Part shown: positions 1 to 7,111 of the stretch, piece after piece | Numbering within the stretch: the stretch's first letter is position 1 | Layout of the letters: each line of letters starts with the position of its first letter | NCBI GenBank assembly: GCA_934358235.1 | Contig: CAKRKK010000018.1 | Location: 1-19,219 of the forward strand | From: an uncultured Lachnospira sp. | GTDB lineage: Bacteria; Bacillota; Clostridia; Lachnospirales; Lachnospiraceae | Direction of reading: 5' to 3' | DNA: 19,219 bases | Position numbers and translations under genes: made by a program | The notes under the pieces: model-generated | Database searches by the model: none | Told to the model about the DNA's origin: nothing | Seen by the model: the letters and a program-made list of their open reading frames with translations, nothing else

Positions 1-63
1 ATGAATGCATTAAGAGGAATACAGGAGGAGGCTAAATCTATTAAATTATTAGGAAATTATTAG
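1..63 (+). CDS. 3' end of an upstream coding region (partial)
   Basis: An open frame runs from the first base to a TAG at 61-63. It encodes MNALRGIQEEAKSIKLLGNY and uses codons like the rest of the window (AGA, ATA, TTA). The ATG at position 1 may be internal, because the gene could begin before the window. Twenty residues are too few to assign a family, and I do not recognise it. The purine promoter and riboswitch lie downstream, so it appears to end an independent transcription unit. Confidence 0.4.
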   Translation: MNALRGIQEEAKSIKLLGNY

Positions 64-162
64 AATATCATTGAAAAATCATTGGAAAATAATTGATTGC
101 AGCTATTGAGTTGTATTTACAGAATGGTTATTAATGATAGATAAAAACTATAAAAAATATAA

Positions 163-191
163 TTGAAATATGTCATAATATGGTGTATCTT
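163..191 (+). promoter_or_regulatory. Candidate promoter of the purine unit
   Basis: TTGAAA (163-168) and TATCTT (186-191) are separated by 17 bp. They would start transcription near 198, just before the first paired segment of the riboswitch at 203. The -10 matches consensus at 4 of 6 bases, so position carries more weight than sequence. The region 64-162 is AT-rich and I see nothing else in it. Confidence 0.5.
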
Positions 192-199
192 AGTTATAT

Positions 200-395
200 G
201 AGCTGTACAACTGGCGGAAAGCATATAGTAATATAAAAGCTTAATATCGTTATGAAACTTTAAGAAGGATAGTATATTTGGTTTATATATTCATATATGT
301 GGTGGGATTACCCACAGGGAGTACGGTAATATTACGTTTATAAGCCGACCGCCTGGGCAACCTACCATAGGGTTACTCAGGATGTGTCGGCTTTT
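200..395 (+). promoter_or_regulatory. ZTP (pfl) riboswitch
   Basis: The conserved ZTP-aptamer parts are present. CTGGCGG lies at 211-217, GGTGGG-ATTA-CCCAC hairpin and GGGAG at 301-321, and CCGCCTGGGCA at 349-359. CTGTAC (203-208) can pair with GTACGG (321-326) as P1, and GGCGG (213-217) with CCGCC (349-353) as the pseudoknot. The segment between the two halves (about 220-298) is longer than in minimal members. This class is known to bind ZMP/ZTP, the AICAR nucleotides that accumulate when 10-formyl-THF is short, and to raise expression of purine and folate genes. The next two genes use AICAR ribotide and its formyl product, which fits. The 3' half of the aptamer overlaps a terminator, so ligand binding would block termination. 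Confidence 0.9.
342..395 (+). terminator. Intrinsic terminator, expression platform of the ZTP riboswitch
   Basis: AAGCCGAC (342-349) pairs with GTCGGCTT (386-393). Inside it, CCTGGGCAACC pairs with GGTTACTCAGG with one mismatch and a G-U pair. The stem ends in CTTTTG. It uses the conserved CCGCCTGGGCA strand of the aptamer, so the ligand-bound pseudoknot and the terminator exclude each other. Confidence 0.85.
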
Positions 396-514
396 GTTAT
401 ATAATAACATTCTGGCTGTGCATTCAAGGTAACAGTATAACAAGAATAAGTGTTTATGTGCACCATATGCTTATTCATAGTATTTATAAGAATGGTGCAG
501 AAGAGAGGTTTATT

Positions 515-1228
515 ATGCAGATTACAACATTAGAAAAAGAATTATCAGGCTGTGCTTATCCTGGAAGAGGTATTGTTATTGGAAGATCAGAGGACGGAAG
601 TAAGGCAGTAACAGCATATTTTATTATGGGAAGAAGTGCTAACAGCCGTAACAGAGTGTTTGTTGAGGAAGGTGAGGGCATCAGAACAGAAGCCTTTGAT
701 CCTAGCAAGCTTGAAGATCCTAGTCTTATTATATATGCTCCTGTAAGAGTGCTTGGAAAGAGGACAATAGTAACTAACGGTGACCAGACAGATACAGTAT
801 ATGATCTTATGAGCACAGGAAAGACATTTGAGGAAGCACTTAGAACAAGAGAATTCGAGCCAGATGCACCTAACTTTACACCAAGAATATCTGGACTTAT
901 GACAGTTGATGATGGCAGATATGACTACGCTATGTCAATATTAAAGAGTCACAATGGTAATCCTGACCAGTGCGACAGATATACATTTACATATGATGCA
1001 CCTGTTGCAGGAGAAGGACACTTTATTCATACATATATGAATGATGGAACTCCACTTCCAAGCTTTGAAGGTGAACCTGCGTGGGTAAAGGTAGAAGGTG
1101 ATATTGATACATTCACTAATATGATATGGAATAATCTTAATGAAGATAATAAGGTATCACTTTTTGTCAGATTTATTGATATCAAGACAGGCAGTTATGA
1201 AACAAGAATTATCAATAAGAATAAGTAA
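515..1228 (+). CDS. purO: IMP cyclohydrolase, PurO-type
   Basis: Predicted to close FAICAR to IMP, the last step of purine synthesis, in the cytoplasm. The 237-residue protein matches the IMP_cyclohyd family first described in archaea. It has a YPGRGIVIGRSEDG stretch near the N-terminus (residues 15-28), an SRNR segment (44-47) and TNGDQTDTVYD at 87-97; the archaeal enzyme has a comparable SNG-TDT stretch. It is not related to the cyclohydrolase domain of bacterial PurH. The ATG at 515 follows AAGAGAGG (501-508) with a 6-nt gap. The in-frame ATG at 458 has no site and would add 19 unconserved residues. It is the first gene after the ZTP riboswitch, 142 nt before the AICAR formyltransferase. 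The family is clear; activity is inferred from family and context. Confidence 0.85.
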   Translation: MQITTLEKELSGCAYPGRGIVIGRSEDGSKAVTAYFIMGRSANSRNRVFVEEGEGIRTEAFDPSKLEDPSLIIYAPVRVLGKRTIVTNGDQTDTVYDLMSTGKTFEEALRTREFEPDAPNFTPRISGLMTVDDGRYDYAMSILKSHNGNPDQCDRYTFTYDAPVAGEGHFIHTYMNDGTPLPSFEGEPAWVKVEGDIDTFTNMIWNNLNEDNKVSLFVRFIDIKTGSYETRIINKNK

Positions 1229-1306
1229 TAAGAATAATTAATTAAGATTAAGTAATTAAGAATAAGTAGCGTTAATATAATAAATAGCATAATAATTGTG
1301 AATTAA

Positions 1307-1353
1307 TGTATCTGGCAGGGATTAATAACCAGCCTGTATTATGCACAGATACA
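1307..1353 (+). other. Inverted repeat just before the AICAR formyltransferase gene
   Basis: TGTATCTG (1307-1314) is perfectly complementary to CAGATACA (1346-1353). The loop offers two exclusive inner pairings, CTGG/CCAG and CAGG/CCTG. The hairpin ends 3 nt before the ribosome binding site (1356-1365). No T-run follows, so it is not a terminator. It could tune translation or mark an RNA processing point. The preceding 1229-1270 is low-complexity (AAGAATAAGTAATTAAGATT-like). Confidence 0.45.
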
Positions 1354-1370
1354 CAGAAGAAAGGAATATT

Positions 1371-2552
1371 ATGAACGAATTTCAGTTAAAGTATGGATGT
1401 AACCCGAATCAGAAACCATCAAGAATATTTATGGCAGATGGAAGTGAGCTTCCAGTAGAAATATTAAACGGACGTCCTGGATATATTAACTTCCTGGATG
1501 CATTTAACGGATATCAGCTTGTGAAGGAGTTAAAGGAAGCAACAGGACTTCCAGCAGCGACATCATTTAAGCACGTTTCACCAGCAGGTGCTGCCGTAGG
1601 TCTTCCTCTTTCAGAGGTTGAGAAGAAGATATACTGGGTAGACGAAAGCATAGGTGAGCTTTCTGCATTAGCATGTGCATATGCAAGGGCAAGAGGTGCT
1701 GACAGAATGTCTTCTTTCGGTGATTTTATATCACTTTCTGATGTGTGTGATGTTGCAACAGCAAAGCTTATTCAGCATGAAGTATCAGATGGTATTATAG
1801 CACCAGGTTATGAGCCTGAAGCCTTAGAACTTCTTAAGACTAAGAAAAAGGGTAATTACAATGTTATTAAGATTGATCCAGCATATAAGCCAGCTCCTAT
1901 TGAAAGAAAGCAGGTATATGGTGTGACCTTCGAGCAGGGACGCAATGAGTTTAAGATTGATGAAGAACTTCTTAATAACGTTGTTACAGAGAACAAGGAT
2001 ATTCCACAGCAGGCTAAGATTGATCTTATAATTGCACTTATAACACTTAAGTATACACAGTCTAATTCAGTATGTTATACAAAGAATGGCCAGGCTATTG
2101 GTATTGGAGCAGGACAGCAGTCAAGAATCCATTGTACAAGACTTGCAGGACAGAAGGCTGATAACTGGTTCTTAAGACAGAATCCTAAGGTACTTGCACT
2201 TCCATTTAAGGATGGCGTGGGCAGAGCAGACAGAGATAATGCTATTGACCTTTATATAGGCGATGAGTATATGGATATTCTTGAAGATGGAGCATGGGAG
2301 AGAGTATTTACAGAAAAGCCGGAAGTATTCACAGCAGAGGAAAAGAAGGCATGGCTTGCAACAAATACAGACGTTGCACTTGGTTCAGATGCATTCTTCC
2401 CATTTGGCGATAACATCGAAAGAGCATACAAGAGTGGTGTTAAGTATATAGCACAGCCAGGCGGTTCAATCAGAGATGATAATGTTATTGAAACCTGCAA
2501 TAAGAGAAATATAGCAATGTGCTTCACAGGAATGAGATTATTCCATCATTAA
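1371..2552 (+). CDS. purH: AICAR formyltransferase, stand-alone PurH C-domain type
   Basis: Transfers a formyl group from 10-formyl-THF to AICAR, giving FAICAR, the substrate of the preceding cyclohydrolase. The 393-residue protein contains only the AICARFT part of PurH. It opens with QLKYGCNPNQ, the usual first motif of that domain, and carries the catalytic-type SFKHVSPAG with Lys67-His68. Later come RADRDNAIDLY, SDAFFPFGDNI and a C-terminal MCFTGMRLFHH. The N-terminal IMP cyclohydrolase domain of about 200 residues in ordinary PurH is absent and is replaced by the separate PurO-type gene upstream. The ATG at 1371 follows GAAGAAAGGA with a 5-nt gap; the ATG at 1341 is unlikely. Both genes probably share the riboswitch-controlled transcript. 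It ends before a strong terminator. 'purH' here means the formyltransferase half only. Confidence 0.9.
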   Translation: MNEFQLKYGCNPNQKPSRIFMADGSELPVEILNGRPGYINFLDAFNGYQLVKELKEATGLPAATSFKHVSPAGAAVGLPLSEVEKKIYWVDESIGELSALACAYARARGADRMSSFGDFISLSDVCDVATAKLIQHEVSDGIIAPGYEPEALELLKTKKKGNYNVIKIDPAYKPAPIERKQVYGVTFEQGRNEFKIDEELLNNVVTENKDIPQQAKIDLIIALITLKYTQSNSVCYTKNGQAIGIGAGQQSRIHCTRLAGQKADNWFLRQNPKVLALPFKDGVGRADRDNAIDLYIGDEYMDILEDGAWERVFTEKPEVFTAEEKKAWLATNTDVALGSDAFFPFGDNIERAYKSGVKYIAQPGGSIRDDNVIETCNKRNIAMCFTGMRLFHH

Positions 2553-2583
2553 TAAGCAGGTGTCTATAGCTATATAGAAAAAT

Positions 2584-2624
2584 ACCCTGTTATCCGGTAG
2601 TGATACCTGATAGCAGGGTTTTTT
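2584..2624. terminator. Bidirectional terminator between convergent genes
   Basis: ACCCTGTTATCCGGTA pairs with the downstream arm ending in CAGGGT at 2619, with one wobble and one mismatch. On the plus strand it is followed by TTTTTT (2619-2624). On the minus strand the stem is followed by TATTTTTC. It can therefore end both the purine transcript and the GH43 transcript, whose stop is at 2627. Confidence 0.9.
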
Positions 2625-2626
2625 AG

Positions 2627-4099
2627 TTATTCTGGAATAAATGTGAAATCTTTTATGCAGAAGGCGCCTGTGCCCTCAAACATAAAGTAAAGAGGCTTTA
2701 TTCCAGCAGGATTATTTAAATGTAATTCAAAAGTTCTCCAATCATCTGGATTGTTATTGAGTATGTTATCTGATGTGTCTATATATAGGCTTGTGTTTTT
2801 GTTATAGTCTTTGAATTGTTTATCTGCATAATCAATGTCGGTTGTTATGCTTAGGTATCCCTTAGCTGAGCCTTTGATATTGATTTTGATGAGTATTTTT
2901 TGGGATTGCTGTTTATCGAAATCAAAGTATTTATATCCAATTATGCATCCATTCTGTATATTTTTAACATACTGATTATCACCAGCCTCCCTGTCATCTC
3001 CATCCTGTGTAACGTAAGGCATAAGTGAGAGCTTTTCCTCCTTAGTCATATCAGGTGTTATTGTCAGATTCCGTAAGTGGCAGGCTATATATGCCGGATA
3101 TGTACCATAAGCATCAAGAGGTGCATTGTTTAATCCACAGCTTGTTGCTTCTGCCTGATATATATGTCCGTTTTTTTCAATATTTATTTTCTCAGCTACA
3201 CCCTGTCTGCAATAAGAACTATTGTTAGTAAAACGGTGATCAAATATATAATATTGTCCATTTATGTCTATTATACTGCCATGAGTATTGCCGTTAGGAT
3301 ATGCTGGATTATTAATAGTATAACCGCGGAGTCCTATATCGGAAGCAGAATGAATACGTCCACCGTATACAAAATCACGATCTGGATAAGCACTAGTTGC
3401 ATAATGTAGTCCATTAACGCGGGCAGAATATATAAAGTAATAGGTGCTGCCTATTTTACGCATAGAGGAGGCCTCAAAAAATCCAGCATTTTCTGGGCAT
3501 TTAAAATCTCTTGGAATAATAATATGTGGAAGCTCATACATAGTCAGCATATCAGGCATAAGCCGGCAGACAAAGGCTCCCTGCATAATGCGTCCGTATT
3601 CATCCTCTGTTTTATTAGGACAAAAACCCGAATAAAGGTACACACAGTTATCATCATCCATAAACACACCTGGATCAAACTGTACATAGTCACCCTGGTT
3701 TATGCCATACACGCGTCCATCTGCCGTTTTTACATCTCCCAGATATTTAAAGCTGCCGGCGGGGCTGTCACATACAGCTACAGACATTCTGGATGAGTGG
3801 GCAACGGAATAGTAAAGATAATATCGTTTATCAGTACCCTGCACAACGTCTGGTGCAAAAAGCAGCATTCTTTCCTCTTTATGTGGATGTTGCCTGCGGT
3901 TATAGATTTCTCCTTCAAACCTCCAGTCTGACAGATTATCAACAGGCGCAGACCAGCATACATAGTCATTTTCGCAGTAGGTTGTGCCGTTGAAGCGGTC
4001 GTGGCTGCCATATATGTATAAACGGTTATTAAATATATGAGGTTCTCCATCGGGAATGTATTCATAGCTTGGAAGGTATGGATTAAAAACTGGCTTCAT
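2627..4099 (-). CDS. Glycoside hydrolase family 43 protein, intracellular
   Basis: A 490-residue GH43-like five-bladed propeller enzyme with a C-terminal beta-rich domain (about 390-490) resembling a carbohydrate-binding module. The likely catalytic residues are Asp17 in PDGEPH (base), Asp142 in QFDPGVF (pKa modulator) and Glu209 in FFEASSM (acid). The propeller motifs YGSHD and FAPDV are present. Known GH43 members cleave beta-xylosides, alpha-arabinosides or galactans; the substrate cannot be fixed here. There is no signal peptide, so it would act on oligosaccharides brought into the cell. The ATG at 4099 is preceded by AAGGAGGT with an 8-nt gap. It lies 106 nt downstream of rfbC on the same strand, with a TATAAT in the gap, so it may have its own promoter. 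No transporter or regulator of a glycan locus lies beside it. Confidence 0.85.
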   Translation of the reverse strand: MKPVFNPYLPSYEYIPDGEPHIFNNRLYIYGSHDRFNGTTYCENDYVCWSAPVDNLSDWRFEGEIYNRRQHPHKEERMLLFAPDVVQGTDKRYYLYYSVAHSSRMSVAVCDSPAGSFKYLGDVKTADGRVYGINQGDYVQFDPGVFMDDDNCVYLYSGFCPNKTEDEYGRIMQGAFVCRLMPDMLTMYELPHIIIPRDFKCPENAGFFEASSMRKIGSTYYFIYSARVNGLHYATSAYPDRDFVYGGRIHSASDIGLRGYTINNPAYPNGNTHGSIIDINGQYYIFDHRFTNNSSYCRQGVAEKINIEKNGHIYQAEATSCGLNNAPLDAYGTYPAYIACHLRNLTITPDMTKEEKLSLMPYVTQDGDDREAGDNQYVKNIQNGCIIGYKYFDFDKQQSQKILIKINIKGSAKGYLSITTDIDYADKQFKDYNKNTSLYIDTSDNILNNNPDDWRTFELHLNNPAGIKPLYFMFEGTGAFCIKDFTFIPE

Positions 4100-4128
4100 A
4101 AAAAAACACCTCCTTAAATTATTTTATA

Positions 4129-4134
4129 ATTATA
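4129..4134 (-). promoter_or_regulatory. Possible -10 element for the GH43 gene
   Basis: TATAAT is read on the minus strand, about 30 nt upstream of the GH43 start codon. No good -35 lies 16-18 bp away (TTCCTT at 17 bp), so this is a weak candidate. The flanking AT-rich gap (4150-4205) contains AAATTGAATTT twice in direct orientation on the minus strand. Confidence 0.3.
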
Positions 4135-4205
4135 CTTTATAAAATAAAATTAAGGAAGTGTTTAAAGAGTTTAAATTCAATTTCGTAAATTCAATTTTAA
4201 ATTAA

Positions 4206-4811
4206 TTAATTAAACTTAAAGGTGTTCTCAAGAGTATCCCACTTAGTATCCTTTTCGCTAAAGTTAAGTGGTGTTCCATCTTCAAGTCTGTATCCGGATG
4301 GATCTGCATTTCCAGGATATTCACCAACAAGCTGTGGCCATTCAATACCAATGCTTGGATCATTCCAGGCAAGACCGCCTTCATCACCAGGGTGGTAGAA
4401 GTCAGTTACTTTATAACAGAATTCAGCTTCATCGCTTAATACTAAAAATCCGTGGGCGAATCCCTCACTTATATAAAACTGCTTTTTGTTTTCTTCTGTC
4501 AGTTCTACACCGAACCATTTTCCATAGGTTTTAGAACCGGCGCGAAGGTCAACGGCAACATCAAATACGCTTCCCTTTATAACACGAACAAGCTTGCCCT
4601 GTGGGAATTCCTTCTGAAAATGTAATCCGCGGAGTACACCCTTAGTAGAGCTTGACTGGTTATCCTGAACGAATACCATATCAAGACCAGCTTCGTGCAT
4701 ATCATTCTGATTGTAGGTTTCCATAAAATATCCACGGTTGTCACCATGAACAGTTGGTTCTATTATATAAAGACCTTCAATATCACAAGGTGTTACTTTA
4801 ATCTGTCCCAT
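4206..4811 (-). CDS. rfbC: dTDP-4-dehydrorhamnose 3,5-epimerase
   Basis: RmlC-type cupin enzyme of 201 residues. It inverts C3 and C5 of dTDP-4-keto-6-deoxyglucose in the third step of dTDP-L-rhamnose synthesis. Diagnostic segments are GDNRGYFMETYN, GVLRGLHFQ with the catalytic-type His64, SEGFAHGF and FCYKVTDFYHPGDEGG with the conserved Tyr133. Length is normal for the family (about 180-205). The ATG at 4811 is chosen because AAAGAGG sits 8 nt before it. The in-frame upstream start at 4829 is a TTG overlapping that same site. The gap to rfbB is 20 nt, consistent with co-transcription. Some homologues make other dTDP-deoxysugars, so rhamnose is likely rather than proven. Confidence 0.92.
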   Translation of the reverse strand: MGQIKVTPCDIEGLYIIEPTVHGDNRGYFMETYNQNDMHEAGLDMVFVQDNQSSSTKGVLRGLHFQKEFPQGKLVRVIKGSVFDVAVDLRAGSKTYGKWFGVELTEENKKQFYISEGFAHGFLVLSDEAEFCYKVTDFYHPGDEGGLAWNDPSIGIEWPQLVGEYPGNADPSGYRLEDGTPLNFSEKDTKWDTLENTFKFN

Positions 4812-4831
4812 AATTATTACCTCTTTCAATT

Positions 4832-5851
4832 CTAGCGGTTAGAATACATTTTTTCGTAGTAATTCTGATATTCTCCAGAGATGATAGTTTCCCACCATTC
4901 TTTATTATCAAGATACCACTGTATAGTCTTTTTTATACCATCTTCAAACTTAGTTTCAGGTAACCAGCCGAGTTCGTTGTGAATCTTAGTAGGATCAATA
5001 GCATAACGCATATCGTGTCCCTTACGGTCACCTACGTGTACGATAAGTGATTCCGGCTTTCCAAGCTCCTTGCAGATAAGTTTAACAATGTCGATATTTC
5101 TCTTTTCGTTGTGTCCTCCGACATTGTATACTTCACCAACACGTCCCTTATGAATGATAAGATCAATAGCCTTGCAGTGGTCTTCAACGTATAACCAGTC
5201 ACGTACATTAAGACCTTCTCCGTATACAGGAAGTGGCTTATCGTTAAGAGCATTAGCTATCATAAGAGGGATAAGCTTTTCTGGGAAATGATATGGTCCG
5301 TAGTTATTAGAGCATCTGCTTATTGTTACAGGAAGACCATAGGTTCTGTGATATGCCAATACTAAAAGATCTGCACCGGCTTTTGATGAGCTGTATGGGC
5401 TTGATGTATGGATTGGAGTTTCTTCTGTGAAGAAAAGGTCTGGTCTGTCAAGAGGAAGATCGCCATATACTTCATCAGTAGAAACCTGATGGTAACGCTT
5501 GATACCGTATTTTCTGCAGGCATCCATAAGAACAGCAGTACCCTTGATGTTAGTGTCAAGGAATACTTCAGGATTCTCTATAGAACGGTCAACGTGTGAT
5601 TCAGCAGCAAAGTTAACAACCATATCTGGATGTTCTTCTTCAAAAAGCTTGTATACAGCTTCTCTGTCTGTAATGCTTTCCTTAACGAATCTGAAATTAG
5701 GGTTATCCATTACAGGAGCAAGTGTTGAGAGATTGCCGGCATATGTGAGGCAGTCAAGACAGATGATTCTGTAATCAGGATATTTCTTTAACATATGGAA
5801 AATAAAGTTACTTCCGATAAATCCGGCACCACCGGTAACAATAATATTCAT
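4832..5851 (-). CDS. rfbB: dTDP-glucose 4,6-dehydratase
   Basis: RmlB-type short-chain dehydrogenase of 339 residues. It converts dTDP-glucose to dTDP-4-keto-6-deoxyglucose with bound NAD+. Visible are the Rossmann motif TGGAGFIGS (6-14), the substrate motif STDEVYG (124-130), the catalytic YSSSK (153-157) and RCSNNYGPYHFPEKLIP, all typical of this enzyme rather than of other sugar epimerases. The ribosome site AGAAAGG lies 11 nt before the ATG, slightly distant. It follows rfbA by 69 nt and precedes rfbC by 20 nt. The rfbA-rfbB gap holds a 14-bp perfect palindrome TAGCTTATAAGCTA (5907-5920), directly after the rfbA stop. Confidence 0.95.
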   Translation of the reverse strand: MNIIVTGGAGFIGSNFIFHMLKKYPDYRIICLDCLTYAGNLSTLAPVMDNPNFRFVKESITDREAVYKLFEEEHPDMVVNFAAESHVDRSIENPEVFLDTNIKGTAVLMDACRKYGIKRYHQVSTDEVYGDLPLDRPDLFFTEETPIHTSSPYSSSKAGADLLVLAYHRTYGLPVTISRCSNNYGPYHFPEKLIPLMIANALNDKPLPVYGEGLNVRDWLYVEDHCKAIDLIIHKGRVGEVYNVGGHNEKRNIDIVKLICKELGKPESLIVHVGDRKGHDMRYAIDPTKIHNELGWLPETKFEDGIKKTIQWYLDNKEWWETIISGEYQNYYEKMYSNR

Positions 5852-5920
5852 AATAATATTTACCTTTCTTTTCTTAATATATATTGTTTCTTACATCATA
5901 TATCACTAGCTTATAAGCTA

Positions 5921-6820
5921 TTAGTTATGAAGTACATCGATATACTTGCCATCAAGTACATCCTTTAAATACTGGCCATACTGGTTTTTCTTTAATACTT
6001 CATATACCTTAAGTACATCCTCCTTAGTAATCCAGCCGTTAAGATAAGCTATTTCCTCCAGGCAGGCAATCTTACGATGCTGATGAGTTTCGATTGTCTT
6101 AACGAAGTTGGTAGCCTCTACAAGGCTTTCGTGTGTACCAGTATCAAGCCAGGTAAAGCCCTGTCCAAGAAGCTCTACATTAAGGTTTCCTTTTTCAAGA
6201 TAGATACGGTTAAGGTCAGTAATCTCAAGCTCACCTCTAGCAGATGGCTTAAGGTTCTTAGCATATTCAACTACCTTGTTATCATAAAAGTAAAGTCCAG
6301 TTACACAATAGTTGCTCTTAGGCTTTGCAGGCTTTTCTTCTATTGAAACAGCTTTACCTTCTTTGTTGAATTCAACGATACCGAATCTTTCAGGATCGTC
6401 AACGTAGTATCCAAATACAGTTGCACCAATACCGTCTTCAGCGTTCTTTACAGCACTCTTAAGTCTGTCCTTAAGTCCATTACCTGCAAATATGTTGTCA
6501 CCAAGCACCATAGCAACAGTATCATTCTGGATGAATTCTTCACCGATTATGAATGCCTGTGCAAGTCCGTCAGGTGATGGCTGTACAGCATAGGAAAGAT
6601 TAACTCCGAACTGGCTTCCATCCCCAAGAAGCTCTTTGAATCTAGGTGTATCCTGAGGTGTAGAGATGATAAGAATATCTCTTATTCCTGCAGTCATAAG
6701 AACTGACATTGGATAGTAAATCATTGGCTTATCATAGATAGGAAGAAGCTGTTTACTTGTAACCATTGTAAGTGGATAAAGACGAGTGCCTGAACCACCT
6801 GCTAAAATAATACCTTTCAT
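5921..6820 (-). CDS. rfbA: Glucose-1-phosphate thymidylyltransferase
   Basis: RmlA-type nucleotidyltransferase of 299 residues. It makes dTDP-glucose from dTTP and glucose-1-phosphate, the entry to dTDP-rhamnose and related sugars used in cell-surface polysaccharides. The signature [11 protein letters not shown] (8-18), the metal-binding VLGDNIFAG and the [20 protein letters not shown] stretch are all present, and length is normal for RmlA. The ATG at 6820 follows AAAGGAGA with a 6-nt gap. It is first of rfbA-rfbB-rfbC. The reductase rfbD, which completes the pathway, is missing from the window and must be elsewhere or replaced by another enzyme. Confidence 0.95.
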   Translation of the reverse strand: MKGIILAGGSGTRLYPLTMVTSKQLLPIYDKPMIYYPMSVLMTAGIRDILIISTPQDTPRFKELLGDGSQFGVNLSYAVQPSPDGLAQAFIIGEEFIQNDTVAMVLGDNIFAGNGLKDRLKSAVKNAEDGIGATVFGYYVDDPERFGIVEFNKEGKAVSIEEKPAKPKSNYCVTGLYFYDNKVVEYAKNLKPSARGELEITDLNRIYLEKGNLNVELLGQGFTWLDTGTHESLVEATNFVKTIETHQHRKIACLEEIAYLNGWITKEDVLKVYEVLKKNQYGQYLKDVLDGKYIDVLHN

Positions 6821-6879
6821 AACATGTCTCCTTTATAAATTTTATAAACATTTTAAAGTTATCTTGTATAATCAAGTAT

Positions 6880-6910
6880 ATAATAAAGGATGACGTAACG
6901 TCACCTTCAA
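6880..6910 (-). promoter_or_regulatory. Candidate rfbABC promoter with palindromic operator
   Basis: On the minus strand TTGAAG (6910-6905) and TATTAT (6885-6880) are 19 bp apart. The spacer contains the perfect palindrome TGACGT-A-ACGTCA (6891-6903). A 19-20 bp spacer with a dyad inside is the layout of promoters activated by MerR-family regulators, and a MerR-family gene starts divergently at 7112. The assignment is inference: the dyad centre (6897) is 2 bp off the spacer centre. As RNA the same stretch could form a short stem, AAGG-TGACG/CGTCA-CCTT with one bulge. Confidence 0.45.
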
Positions 6911-7024
6911 GTGTTTTTTGAAAAAAATGTAAATGTAAAGTATAGAATAAATACAGAGTAATTATTAATTGTATAAACAATATATCAATTTGATAAATAG
7001 AAAATTAAATATTTGATATAAATG

Positions 7025-7053
7025 TTTACAAATTATAGACCACGATATATAAT
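7025..7053 (+). promoter_or_regulatory. Promoter of the MerR-methyltransferase gene
   Basis: TTTACA (7025-7030), a 17-bp spacer and a perfect TATAAT (7048-7053) predict a start near 7060 and a leader of about 50 nt. This is among the best sigma-A promoters in the window. Confidence 0.75.
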
Positions 7054-7111
7054 TAATATATTAATATTTGCAAATGTAAAAATAAGTTAATAAGCAGGAA
7101 TATAAATATAC

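Noticed and set aside
4812..4829. Upstream TTG start for rfbC
   Set aside because: The TTG overlaps the ribosome site that serves the ATG at 4811, and the extra six residues are not part of the usual N-terminus.
5907..5920. TAGCTTATAAGCTA palindrome as rfbA terminator
   Set aside because: The 14-bp palindrome has no loop or T-run, and rfbB continues the operon. It may be chance in AT-rich DNA.
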